NCBI GenBank assembly: GCA_040768445.1
Contig: JAXGMV010000001.1
Span: forward strand, 2,294,001 to 2,358,000
DNA from: JAXGMV01 sp040768445
GTDB lineage: Bacteria > Chloroflexota > Anaerolineae > Anaerolineales > Anaerolineaceae
Direction of reading: 5' to 3'
DNA: 64,000 nt
In this document: positions 40,571 to 48,628 of the stretch, piece by piece
Position numbering within the stretch: position 1 is the stretch's first letter
How the letters are laid out: the number at the start of each line of letters is the position of its first letter
Notes under the pieces: model-generated
Seen by the model: only the letters and a program-made list of their open reading frames with translations
Database searches by the model: none
What the model was told of the DNA's origin: nothing
Translations under genes and position numbers: made by a program

Positions 40571-41317
40571 TTGGATAAACTAGGCATAAATCTGGGATAC
40601 CTGCTGGTACAAATTATTCACTTCGCGATCATCTTTGTTGTATTGCGAGCTTGGGTTTACAAACCAGTACTTGGAATTCTTGAAAAAAGGCGCTTAAACA
40701 TCGCTCAAGGTTTAGAAGATGCACGAATTGCAGCTGAAGCGAGAAAGAATGCTGAGGCCGATGCAGAAAAAATTCTGTCTGATGCACAGCGAAAAGCATC
40801 AGAAGTCATCCGTGAGGCCTCAGAGCGAGCAGAACAAGCAGCGCGTGAAATAAAGGTTCAAGCCGATGCTGATGCCTCCAAAGCGCGAGAAAATGCATTT
40901 GCTGAATTGGAACAGGAGAGAACAAGAGTTCTGCGTGATGTGCGTAGTCAAGTAGGCTCTCTGGCAATTGCTGCAGCACACAAGCTTATTGGCGCGTCAT
41001 TAATTGACGATGAAAAACGCCAGCGTCAATTGCTAACTGAGTTTTTCTCAGGTGTAAAAGATGGAAAAGTTGTTGTGCTCGAAGGCAGTTCACAATTGAG
41101 TGGAACAACTGCTGAGATAACCAGTGCGCTTCCACTAACAGATGAAGAACAAGACTCTGTTAAAACAGAGCTGCTTGCAACACTGGGTGATAAAGCTGAG
41201 TTGACTTATCGCGTTGACCCATCAATATTAGGCGGTCTGGTTATTCGAGTGGGCGATCGTGTAATGGATGGATCTGTGTTTGGTCAATTGCAGGAACTAA
41301 AAGATCAGATCAAATAA
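40571..41317 (+). CDS. atpF: ATP synthase b-delta fusion
   Basis: 248 aa starting with TTG 40571 behind GGAAGGAGG. Residues 1-30 are the membrane anchor of subunit b, residues about 30-145 a long charged Ala-rich coiled coil. Residues about 150-248 match the C-terminal part of subunit delta (ELTYRVDPSILGGLVIRVGDRVMDGSV). The delta N-terminal helical bundle, which binds the top of F1, is not recognisable. The fusion is different from the full b-delta of actinobacteria. No atpA, atpG, atpD or atpC follows; murE is next. Confidence 0.9.
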   Translation: MDKLGINLGYLLVQIIHFAIIFVVLRAWVYKPVLGILEKRRLNIAQGLEDARIAAEARKNAEADAEKILSDAQRKASEVIREASERAEQAAREIKVQADADASKARENAFAELEQERTRVLRDVRSQVGSLAIAAAHKLIGASLIDDEKRQRQLLTEFFSGVKDGKVVVLEGSSQLSGTTAEITSALPLTDEEQDSVKTELLATLGDKAELTYRVDPSILGGLVIRVGDRVMDGSVFGQLQELKDQIK

Positions 41318-41347
41318 TTTAAAATAATTTATTTAGGGAGTAAACTT

Positions 41348-42970
41348 GTGGCAGGCATGAATTGTCTGCCACTTAGTGTTGAAATTTACCGGATAGTGCT
41401 TCGTATGGCAGAACAAAAACACGTTGCTGATTTTCTTGGTTATCTTGATATTGTTGAGCAGTCGCCTGCAGTTATGCCTGAGTCGGAGGTTAATGGTGTA
41501 ACGCCTGACTCGAGACAGGTATCTAACGGCGATATTTTTGTAGCTACCTCTGGTGAATATTCAGATGGTCACAATTACATCGGTGACGCCATCGATCGTG
41601 GTGCCACGTTAATTATTGGCACAAAACCCATTGATAGCCACTTGAATTCACTTCCCTATGTGCAAGTTAAGAACTCACAGGCAGCACTGGCCACAGCAGC
41701 AGCAGCTTATTATGATTTTCCCGCTAAAAAAATGGTAATGATTGGGGTTACTGGTACTGATGGTAAAACTACAACCTGCAACTTGCTCTTTAATATTTTA
41801 AAAGTAGCTGGTCAAAAAACAGGTATGATAACGACTGTGAATGCCATGATTGGTGACATAATATTGGATACTGGCCTGCATGTCACAACACCTCCACCCA
41901 CTGAAGTTCAAAATTACCTTGCACAAATGGTTGACAGCGGCATTACACATGTGATTTTGGAAGCAACTTCACACGGTTTGGAACAACACCGGGTAGATGA
42001 ATGTTACTTTGATGTGGCAGTGATTACGAACGTGACACACGAACATCTTGATTACCATAAAACATTCGAAGAATATCTGCATTCAAAAGCAAGGTTATTC
42101 AAATTTCTGGTAAGAAACATTAAAGACCTTTCAAAGCCTGCTGGTGTTGGGGTTATAAACCGTGATGATGTTTCTTATGAGCACTTGTCATCTTTAAGTG
42201 ACTTATCGCACATTTCATATGGTAAAACCAAACTGGCAGATTTTTCGGCATCAGATATCAATTACACTTCACAAGGCACTGAATTTGATGTAAATATTGG
42301 CATAGAACGCTTTGGCATCAAGAGCAATTTTATTGGTGATTACAATGTCTCAAACTGCCTTGCTGCAATCACAGCAGCAACTGTGTTAAATGTTGATTGT
42401 AAGGCGATACAAGAAGGTATTGCTACTGCACATCCAGTTCCAGGACGGTTGGAAAATATTGATTTGGGTCAGGATTTTCTAGCGCTGGTTGACTTTGCAC
42501 ACACACCCAACTCTATCAAGTGTGTGCTGCAGGCGCTAAGATTGATTACTAAGAAGCGTTTAATCTGTGTGTTTGGATCTGCCGGCCTGCGTGATAAAGA
42601 AAAGCGAAAGCTGATGCCCAGAATTGCAGTTATACTGGCGGACTATTCGGTTTTCACTGCTGAAGACCCACGTACAGAATCACTGGATGAAATTCTTCAG
42701 GATATGAAAGATGCCGCTATAGAGGTTGGAGCCGAAGAAGGAAAGGAATTTATCTGCGTGCCAGATAGAAGTGATGCAATCCGTACTGCGGTTAATTACG
42801 CGCGTGCAGGCGACCTGGTTGTTTCCCTGGGAAAAGGCCATGAACAGTCAATGTGCTTTGGTACCACAGAATATCCCTGGGATGACAGGCACGCAATGCG
42901 CGCTGCCATAGCAGAGAGACTTGGGCTGCCTGGTTATTCAATGCCATCATTACCCACTGCGACAAAATAA
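41348..42970 (+). CDS. murE: UDP-N-acetylmuramyl-peptide synthetase, MurE type
   Basis: 540 aa, starting at GTG 41348 behind GGGAG. The Mur ligase order is N-terminal domain (NGVTPDSRQVSNGDIFVATSG), central ATPase with GVTGTDGKTTTCNLLF, EATSHGLEQHRVD and NVTHEHLDYHKTFEEY, and the C-terminal domain (FGSAGLRDKEKRKLMPRIAV). MurE adds the third amino acid of the peptidoglycan stem. The substrate-selecting motif, DNPR in diaminopimelate enzymes, reads EDPR here, so the amino acid used cannot be assigned. It is placed directly after the F0 genes, 30 bp away. Confidence 0.88.
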   Translation: MAGMNCLPLSVEIYRIVLRMAEQKHVADFLGYLDIVEQSPAVMPESEVNGVTPDSRQVSNGDIFVATSGEYSDGHNYIGDAIDRGATLIIGTKPIDSHLNSLPYVQVKNSQAALATAAAAYYDFPAKKMVMIGVTGTDGKTTTCNLLFNILKVAGQKTGMITTVNAMIGDIILDTGLHVTTPPPTEVQNYLAQMVDSGITHVILEATSHGLEQHRVDECYFDVAVITNVTHEHLDYHKTFEEYLHSKARLFKFLVRNIKDLSKPAGVGVINRDDVSYEHLSSLSDLSHISYGKTKLADFSASDINYTSQGTEFDVNIGIERFGIKSNFIGDYNVSNCLAAITAATVLNVDCKAIQEGIATAHPVPGRLENIDLGQDFLALVDFAHTPNSIKCVLQALRLITKKRLICVFGSAGLRDKEKRKLMPRIAVILADYSVFTAEDPRTESLDEILQDMKDAAIEVGAEEGKEFICVPDRSDAIRTAVNYARAGDLVVSLGKGHEQSMCFGTTEYPWDDRHAMRAAIAERLGLPGYSMPSLPTATK

Positions 42971-42994
42971 AACAGGCTGATTTCAGCCTGTTTT
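42969..42994. terminator. Bidirectional terminator between murE and pnp
   Basis: AAAACAGGCTG pairs perfectly with CAGCCTGTTTT around ATTT. It lies just before the murE stop codon end and between convergent genes, serving murE on the + strand and pnp on the - strand. Confidence 0.88.
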
Positions 42995-43020
42995 GATGAT
43001 ATTTTCTAGCTATTTGTAGA

Positions 43021-45243
43021 TTAACTTCTGCGATTGTTTCGCGAATTGCGATCGCGGCTTGATGAACGGTTGTCATTGCGATCACGCGAGCCAGAGCTTC
43101 TACTTCGGCTACCGCCGCGCGAATCTTTTCCTGCTGCTTCTTCAAGCGTCCAGCCTTCAAGTACTGCCTGTCGTGATAACCTGATTTTTCCGGAGTCATC
43201 TATACCAGTAACCATGACAGTCATTTCGTCGCCGAGGCTGAAGAGATTTTCAACTTTTTCTACCCGTTCTGAGTCAAGTTGAGAAATGTGGACCATGCCA
43301 TCAACATTAGGCAGGATCTCTACAAAAGCACCAAAATCAGCGATACGGACTACTTTTCCGGTGTAAATTCTGCCTAATTCAGGAACTTCAATCAGTGATA
43401 GCACAAAGTCACGAGCCGCCTTCTCTGCTTCACCACTCGTCGCAGAAATAAACACCGTACCATCTTCTGCTATATCGATGCGGGAATTTGTCTGCTCCTG
43501 AATGGCTCTGATAGTTTTCCCTCCAGGACCAATCACTGCACCAATCTTTTCAGTCGGAACCTTGATGGTTGTAATACGAGGCGTATGCGGTTTTAACTGT
43601 TTATGCGGCTCTGGAATCACTTCGAGCATTTGGTTCATAATGTTCATGCGAGCTTTATTGGCGTGTTCAAGGGCTTCACGCATGATTTCAGTTGTAATAC
43701 CCTTGATCTTGATGTCCATCTGAAGGGCGGTAATGCCGTTTTTAGTACCGGCAACCTTGAAATCCATGTCGCCTAGATGGTCTTCCATACCCTGGATATC
43801 AGTCAACACAACAAACTTGTCATCTTGTTTAATCAACCCCATGGCAACACCGGCAACAGGTTCTTTAATGGGCACGCCAGCATCCATTAATGCAAGTGTG
43901 GAGCCACAAACGGACGCCATTGATGATGAACCATTTGATGCCAATACTTCGGATACGAGACGCAGTGTGTAAGGGAATTCCGATTCGGATGGAATAACAG
44001 GAACAAGCGCTCGCTCAGCCAGCGCGCCATGACCAGTCTCTCGACGTGAGGTACCGCGCAAACGCTGAACTTCACCAGTGCTGTATGGCGGGAAATTGTA
44101 ATGGTGCATGTATCTTTTCAGGTCGCCAGGTGAGAGAGAATCCAATTCCTGTGCTTCTTTGGGAGTTCCCAGTGTCGCCAGGGTCAGGACCTGTGTTTCA
44201 CCGCGAGTAAAAAGACCTGAGCCATGGGCACGCGGGCTGGTTCCAATTTCGCACCAAATGGGACGAATCTCTTCGAGACCACGACCATCAGGACGCTTAC
44301 CGTCGTTGAGAATTCTGTTTCGAGTTACTTTTTTGAAAACCTCGTCAAAGGCAGGTTTAATTTGTTTATTGATTTCAGGATTTTCTTCCGATGTGTATGC
44401 TTCAATTATTTGATCTCGCAGTTCATCAATTCCCTGATTAAGGGTTGTTTTATCTTTGTAGTTTTCCAACATCTGGTAGACGTCGTTTGAATACTTTTCC
44501 ATCAATTCGTTGATCAGCGACTTGTCTGGCTCGATAATGGTGGCAACCTTTTTTGGTTTTCCAATTTCCTGAGCCATCTTGATCTGCAGGTCGATTATCG
44601 GTTGAATAGCTTTGTGACCAAACTCAATGGCTTTTATGATTTGATCTTCATGTACTTCATTTGCACCGCATTCGACCATCAAAATTGCATCTCTTGTTCC
44701 AGCAAGACGAAGGTCAAGTGTGGAATTATCCATCTCGCTGAATGTGGGATTGACAACAAATTCGCCGTTGATCTTGCCAATGCGTACCGCACCAATTGGG
44801 CCATCCCAAGGAGTGTCCGAGATCATCAGCGCAGCAGAAGATGCGTTGACAACGAGAATATCGAGTGGATTTTCATTATCGGACGAAAGAGAGAAAGTTA
44901 TGATCTGGACTTCATTTCGCATCGATTTGTTGAATATTGGTCTAATAGGTCGATCGGTCAAGCGAGCGATAAGAACTGCTTCTGTGCTTGGCCTTCCTTC
45001 TCTGCGGAAAAATGATCCCGGTATTCTGCCACCGGCATACATTTTTTCTTCATAATCTACCGACAGAGGAAAGAAATCTGCATCTTCCCTGATCGAATCG
45101 CTCATGGTCGCAGCAGCAAAGATGATTGATTCACCCGTTCTGGCTGTTACAGCGCCACCTGCCAAACTTGCAAGTTTGCCCGTTTCAAATTCGAATTCTT
45201 TGTTACCAACGGTCGTTCTATAGGTTTTTACTTCTGGTTTCAT
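43021..45243 (-). CDS. pnp: Polyribonucleotide nucleotidyltransferase (PNPase)
   Basis: PNPase (740 aa) degrades RNA 3'-5' phosphorolytically. Two RNase PH domains (about 1-220 and 310-540, with FFRREGRPSTEA and RDGKRPDGRG-type LNDGKRPDGRGLEEIRPI), a KH domain (IGAVIGPGGKTIRAIQEQT, about 550-610) and an S1 domain (GRIYTGKVVRIADFGAFVEIL, about 620-690) are in order. The last 35 residues are an unusual Ser/Arg/Asp/Asn-rich tail. It lies downstream of rpsO, and the leader between them folds strongly. Shine-Dalgarno AAAGGA. Confidence 0.97.
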   Translation of the reverse strand: MKPEVKTYRTTVGNKEFEFETGKLASLAGGAVTARTGESIIFAAATMSDSIREDADFFPLSVDYEEKMYAGGRIPGSFFRREGRPSTEAVLIARLTDRPIRPIFNKSMRNEVQIITFSLSSDNENPLDILVVNASSAALMISDTPWDGPIGAVRIGKINGEFVVNPTFSEMDNSTLDLRLAGTRDAILMVECGANEVHEDQIIKAIEFGHKAIQPIIDLQIKMAQEIGKPKKVATIIEPDKSLINELMEKYSNDVYQMLENYKDKTTLNQGIDELRDQIIEAYTSEENPEINKQIKPAFDEVFKKVTRNRILNDGKRPDGRGLEEIRPIWCEIGTSPRAHGSGLFTRGETQVLTLATLGTPKEAQELDSLSPGDLKRYMHHYNFPPYSTGEVQRLRGTSRRETGHGALAERALVPVIPSESEFPYTLRLVSEVLASNGSSSMASVCGSTLALMDAGVPIKEPVAGVAMGLIKQDDKFVVLTDIQGMEDHLGDMDFKVAGTKNGITALQMDIKIKGITTEIMREALEHANKARMNIMNQMLEVIPEPHKQLKPHTPRITTIKVPTEKIGAVIGPGGKTIRAIQEQTNSRIDIAEDGTVFISATSGEAEKAARDFVLSLIEVPELGRIYTGKVVRIADFGAFVEILPNVDGMVHISQLDSERVEKVENLFSLGDEMTVMVTGIDDSGKIRLSRQAVLEGWTLEEAAGKDSRGGSRSRSSGSRDRNDNRSSSRDRNSRNNRRS

Positions 45244-45266
45244 TTATTTATCCTTTATTTAATTTA

Positions 45267-45336
45267 CCCGTTGATAAGCTACTGAATGTGAGTGAGTATC
45301 TGATACTCAACCAGATTCAATATCTTATCCAACGGG
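45267..45336 (-). promoter_or_regulatory. Nested stem-loop in the pnp leader
   Basis: The outer arms CCCGTTGATAAG (45267-45278) and CTTATCCAACGGG (45324-45336) pair over 12 bp with one bulged G. An inner GAGTATC/GATACTC hairpin (45294-45308) and flanking GAAT/ATTC add further pairing. The structure sits between rpsO and pnp, where E. coli has the RNase III-cut stem used for PNPase autoregulation, so a similar role is inferred. Confidence 0.7.
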
Positions 45337-45368
45337 CTGTTGATTGAAGAATGATATTATCATTCATA

Positions 45369-45400
45369 CTGGAGCAGTTAAACAGGTTTATCTGCTCCAG
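45369..45400 (-). promoter_or_regulatory. Stem-loop directly after rpsO
   Basis: CTGGAGCAG and CTGCTCCAG form a perfect 9-bp stem with a 14-nt loop starting 13 nt after the rpsO stop codon. On the - strand it is not followed by a T-run, so it probably limits 3'-5' decay or partly stops transcription instead of fully terminating it. Confidence 0.55.
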
Positions 45401-45413
45401 TAAATTTACAGCA

Positions 45414-45683
45414 CTATTTTCTTAAGCCAAGCTGTTCAGTAATGGTCTTGTAGCGGTTGAAGTCTTTCTTGCGGATATATCCAAGCAACCTGCGGCGTTG
45501 ACCAACCAGCTTCAATAAACCGCGTCGTGAGGACTCATCATGCTTGTGCAGCTTGAGGTGCTCAGTGAGATCAAGGATCCGTTTGGTCAGGAGGGCAATC
45601 TGAACCTCAGCAGAACCTGTATCACCTTCGTGAGTCTGATAATTTTCTATGATTGATAACTTTACTTCTTTATTTAGTGGCAT
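45414..45683 (-). CDS. rpsO: 30S ribosomal protein S15
   Basis: S15 (89 aa) binds the 16S central domain. The core TGSAEVQIALLTKRILDLTEHLKLHKHD is seen as TGSAEVQIALLTKRI and LTEHLKLHKHDESSRRGLLKLVGQRRRLLGYIRK, split across conserved helices. It forms the common rpsO-pnp unit. Normal length. Confidence 0.98.
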   Translation of the reverse strand: MPLNKEVKLSIIENYQTHEGDTGSAEVQIALLTKRILDLTEHLKLHKHDESSRRGLLKLVGQRRRLLGYIRKKDFNRYKTITEQLGLRK

Positions 45684-45763
45684 GACGTATGCATTCTCCT
45701 TTTTATTTTGTGCAGGTCTCCGTATACCCAGCAGAAGCCAGAAATAGGACCAGTCAACGGTAT

Positions 45764-45791
45764 ATTATACCAGATGATTGTGAAGTACCAA
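45764..45791 (-). promoter_or_regulatory. Promoter of rpsO-pnp
   Basis: On the - strand, TTGGTA (45786-45791) and a perfect TATAAT (45764-45769) are separated by 16 nt, about 80 bp upstream of the rpsO start. Confidence 0.65.
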
Positions 45792-45820
45792 AAAGTAACG
45801 TCTTGTGTAGTTGGATTCTT

Positions 45821-46627
45821 CTAAGGCAGAGCAGATTTCAACAGGTTCTTGATTGCATCTTGCTCATTCTTTGGATAGGTTTGAACTACTTTCCTGAGCA
45901 ACTTGTGTGTATTGTCTGTCATCCCCAAGCCTACAAGATGTCGAATAAAGTGCATAGTTTCGTTTGGAGAGTGATTGGCGAGTATTATAAGTAGCGATTC
46001 AAGATCATAAAAATATTGTGGGTGTCCAGTAAGGCAATGGCTGGTGATGTTATCAAAGATAGGTGGCAGGTTGATGAAGTTAGGTTCCTTAACTGAAGCA
46101 ATAGCAGCAATTATGCCAAGTGTCTGATCTTCGACATTTGCACTGCTCAACCAGGCTACCATTTGCTGGCTCCAAATCGCCAAATTATTACGTATGAGAT
46201 GAATGGCAGCATTGGAAAATACTACATCAACAAAGAACCTTTCAGGCATAGGATGACACCATTTGGCGATCATGCTTATAGCGCCATTTGGATAATTTTC
46301 ACTCAAAGTGCATAATAATTTAGTTGCAAGCAGCTTTATATCTAGGATTTTCTTCTCCCAAAAAGCTTCAATGATCACCTGCGCCTGGTCAGGATACTTG
46401 AAGATTAATGGCTTCAGACTAATGACAATTTGGTTTGTGAGCAATGATGGGGAATTATAGGAAACTATGTCCTTAAGTATTGAAATTTCTGAATTTGATC
46501 TAAGAGAATAATTCGCATAGGTTTCGTATAGAAAACAAATTTTATTAACAAAGACATCGGTCTCATAAAAATAAGCAAATATTTCTTCTAAATCTTTGTT
46601 GAGTTTGGTTAATAGGATTGCAGGCAT
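45821..46627 (-). CDS. Hypothetical all-helical repeat protein
   Basis: 268 aa, no signal peptide, almost entirely predicted helix with repeating Leu/Ile/Ala spacing of about 35-40 residues, which resembles HEAT-type or AlkD-like superhelices. No catalytic motif of a known family was recognised. The start codon lies only 10 nt after the hairpin that terminates proS, and no Shine-Dalgarno is visible, so expression may be low or depend on read-through. A DNA-alkylation-repair relative is possible but only by fold resemblance. Confidence 0.5.
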   Translation of the reverse strand: MPAILLTKLNKDLEEIFAYFYETDVFVNKICFLYETYANYSLRSNSEISILKDIVSYNSPSLLTNQIVISLKPLIFKYPDQAQVIIEAFWEKKILDIKLLATKLLCTLSENYPNGAISMIAKWCHPMPERFFVDVVFSNAAIHLIRNNLAIWSQQMVAWLSSANVEDQTLGIIAAIASVKEPNFINLPPIFDNITSHCLTGHPQYFYDLESLLIILANHSPNETMHFIRHLVGLGMTDNTHKLLRKVVQTYPKNEQDAIKNLLKSALP

Positions 46628-46637
46628 TGAAAAAATT

Positions 46638-46663
46638 AAGGGCTGATTTATTTATCAGCCCTT
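46638..46663 (-). terminator. Intrinsic terminator after proS
   Basis: On the - strand AAGGGCTGAT pairs with ATCAGCCCTT around a 6-nt loop, followed by AATTTTTT. It begins a few bases after the proS stop and ends just before the next gene on the same strand. Confidence 0.85.
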
Positions 46664-46671
46664 ATGGCAAA

Positions 46672-48105
46672 CTAGTAGGCTCGCCCGAAATATACCATTG
46701 TTGTAGACGGTTTACCGCAAATGATACAGTTCCCTGAGGGGTGGTTATCCTCTATGGGCATGCAGCGTGTGGTCGCTTTAGTATCCTCTTTTACTTTTGC
46801 CTCACATTCAGGATCGCCGCACCAATTAACATAAGTCCAGCCATCCTGGAGCATCTCAACCATCTGCTGGTAATTTTCAGGGTAGTAAATATGTTCATCG
46901 CGGAACTTTAGTGCTTTTTGATAAAGATTATTGTGGACAGTCTTAAGAAGCTCAGATATCTGTGGTGCTAAATTTTCGGCTGGCAGCTGCGATTTTCCTT
47001 CACGCCCAAGAATATCACGTCTCGCGACAGTTACCACGCCTTTTTCCACGTCTTTAGGACCAATCTCAATTCTGAGGGGAACACCGCGCATTTCCCAATC
47101 GTTAAATTTGAAACCGGGTGTTACTTCAGTGCGATCATCTAACTTGATGCGAAATCCATTGAGCTGCTGCGTTACCTTGTTCGTGAATTCCATGACAACA
47201 GTTTTATCAAGTTCATTGCGGTAGATTGGAACAATAACAATTTGAATGGGAGCAAGGCGAGGGGGCAGGATGAGACCCTGGTCGTCGCCATGGGTCATGA
47301 TGATGCCGCCAATAAAACGGGTTGATAAACCCCAAGAAGTGGTCCAGACATATTGAAGCTGGTTTGTCTCATCAAGGAATTTGATATCAAATGCTTTTGC
47401 AAAATTTTGACCAAGATTGTGTGAAGTTGCCGATTGCAATGCTCGTTTATCACCCATCATGGCTTCGATCGTGTAGGAGTGAAGGGCGCCTGCAAATTTT
47501 TCTTTATTTGATTTTTTACCTGGAATCACTGGCACAGCAGCATCCTCTACTGAAAACTTCGTGTAGAGATCCAGAATTTTTCTTGTCTCTTCCTCAGCTT
47601 CTACTGCAGTGGCGTGAGCTGTATGTCCTTCCTGCCAGAAAAACTCAAGCGTACGCAAGAATAACCTTGTTCGCATCTCCCAGCGGACAACATTTGCCCA
47701 CTGGTTGATTAACACAGGTAGATCTCGGTATGATTTAATCCATTTCGAGTAGCTATGACCGATGATTGTCTCACTGGTGGGACGTACCACTAAAGGTTCT
47801 TCAAGTGTTTCACCGCCTCCAATTGTTACAACTGCCAGCTCAGGCGAAAACCCTTCAACATGTTCCTTTTCTTTTTCCAGAAAAGACATCGGAATAAACA
47901 GTGGAAAGGCTGCATTTACGTGGCCAGTTGCTTTAAATGCACCATCCAGTGATTTTTGGATATTCTCCCACAAGGCCCAACCGTATGGGCGAACGATCAT
48001 GCAGCCTCTAACAGGTGCATAATCAGCCATTTCGGTTCGTAAAATTACCTGGTTATACCATTCGGAGTAGTTCTCTGCGCGTGATACAAGTTTCTCTTCA
48101 GCCAT
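46672..48105 (-). CDS. proS: Prolyl-tRNA synthetase, archaeal/eukaryotic type
   Basis: 477 aa, charges tRNA-Pro. Class II signatures: RPTSETIIGHSYSKWI, motif 2 FLRTLEFFWQEGHTAHAT, motif 3 FIGGIIMTHGDDQGLILPP. The long editing insertion of the bacterial type is absent, and the C-terminal domain has four cysteines (WCGDPEC, CIICGK) for zinc and ends in Tyr, as in the archaeal-type enzyme. Shine-Dalgarno AAGGA. TATAAT on the - strand at 48141-48146 is a candidate -10 about 36 bp upstream. Confidence 0.96.
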   Translation of the reverse strand: MAEEKLVSRAENYSEWYNQVILRTEMADYAPVRGCMIVRPYGWALWENIQKSLDGAFKATGHVNAAFPLFIPMSFLEKEKEHVEGFSPELAVVTIGGGETLEEPLVVRPTSETIIGHSYSKWIKSYRDLPVLINQWANVVRWEMRTRLFLRTLEFFWQEGHTAHATAVEAEEETRKILDLYTKFSVEDAAVPVIPGKKSNKEKFAGALHSYTIEAMMGDKRALQSATSHNLGQNFAKAFDIKFLDETNQLQYVWTTSWGLSTRFIGGIIMTHGDDQGLILPPRLAPIQIVIVPIYRNELDKTVVMEFTNKVTQQLNGFRIKLDDRTEVTPGFKFNDWEMRGVPLRIEIGPKDVEKGVVTVARRDILGREGKSQLPAENLAPQISELLKTVHNNLYQKALKFRDEHIYYPENYQQMVEMLQDGWTYVNWCGDPECEAKVKEDTKATTRCMPIEDNHPSGNCIICGKPSTTMVYFGRAY

Positions 48106-48238
48106 AATTTTTCCTTGAATGCCAGTATGTTAACGATCGAATTATACGCAATAAGCTGGATTTTGGCTAATGCCTGTCTTATTTATTTGTCTAATTAATT
48201 CTTTCTAAAGTGTGATAGGAAAGAGTTCCGCAGGATAA

Positions 48239-48535
48239 TCACCATGTTCTTGACCTGTTTATTTCCAGTTTATTATGGATTGCTTCTTCAAGATCAATTT
48301 CTGTTACCTGAGCGAGCTGCAGTAAGTACAAAGCAACATCTGCCAGTTCGCCGGCAAAAGCTTGCTTATCTGTCACAATTTCTCCCCACTGAAGGTGTTC
48401 CAGCACTTCACCAGCTTCAAGCGCAAGAGAGATGGCAAGATTTCTGGGTGTTTGCGGTCTTTTACTACCAGGTGCGTACCAGCCTTGCTGTTCAACAAAT
48501 TTATTCATTTCACCCGTTAATTCAGATAGATTCAT
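48239..48535 (-). CDS. MazG-like nucleotide pyrophosphohydrolase (short)
   Basis: 98 aa, single MazG-fold domain. The metal-binding pattern is ALEAGEVLEHLQW (ExxE) followed by ELADVALYLLQLAQV (ExxD). Such small proteins resemble RS21-C6/dCTPase-type enzymes and may hydrolyse dCTP or other non-canonical NTPs; the substrate cannot be read from the sequence. It lies between proS and the terminator of fusA2, on the same strand. Confidence 0.85.
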   Translation of the reverse strand: MNLSELTGEMNKFVEQQGWYAPGSKRPQTPRNLAISLALEAGEVLEHLQWGEIVTDKQAFAGELADVALYLLQLAQVTEIDLEEAIHNKLEINRSRTW

Positions 48536-48577
48536 GAGCGTTTATCCTGTAACAGAAGTATGACTATGAGAAATTAA

Positions 48578-48612
48578 AAACAGCTGGAAAGACCATTTCT
48601 CTCCAGCTGTTT
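48578..48612 (-). terminator. Intrinsic terminator after fusA2
   Basis: On the - strand AAACAGCTGGA pairs with TCCAGCTGTTT around a 13-nt loop and is followed by a T-rich run (TTTTTAATTT). It starts 17 bp after the fusA2 stop. Confidence 0.88.
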
Positions 48613-48628
48613 GATCGCCTCTGCGATT

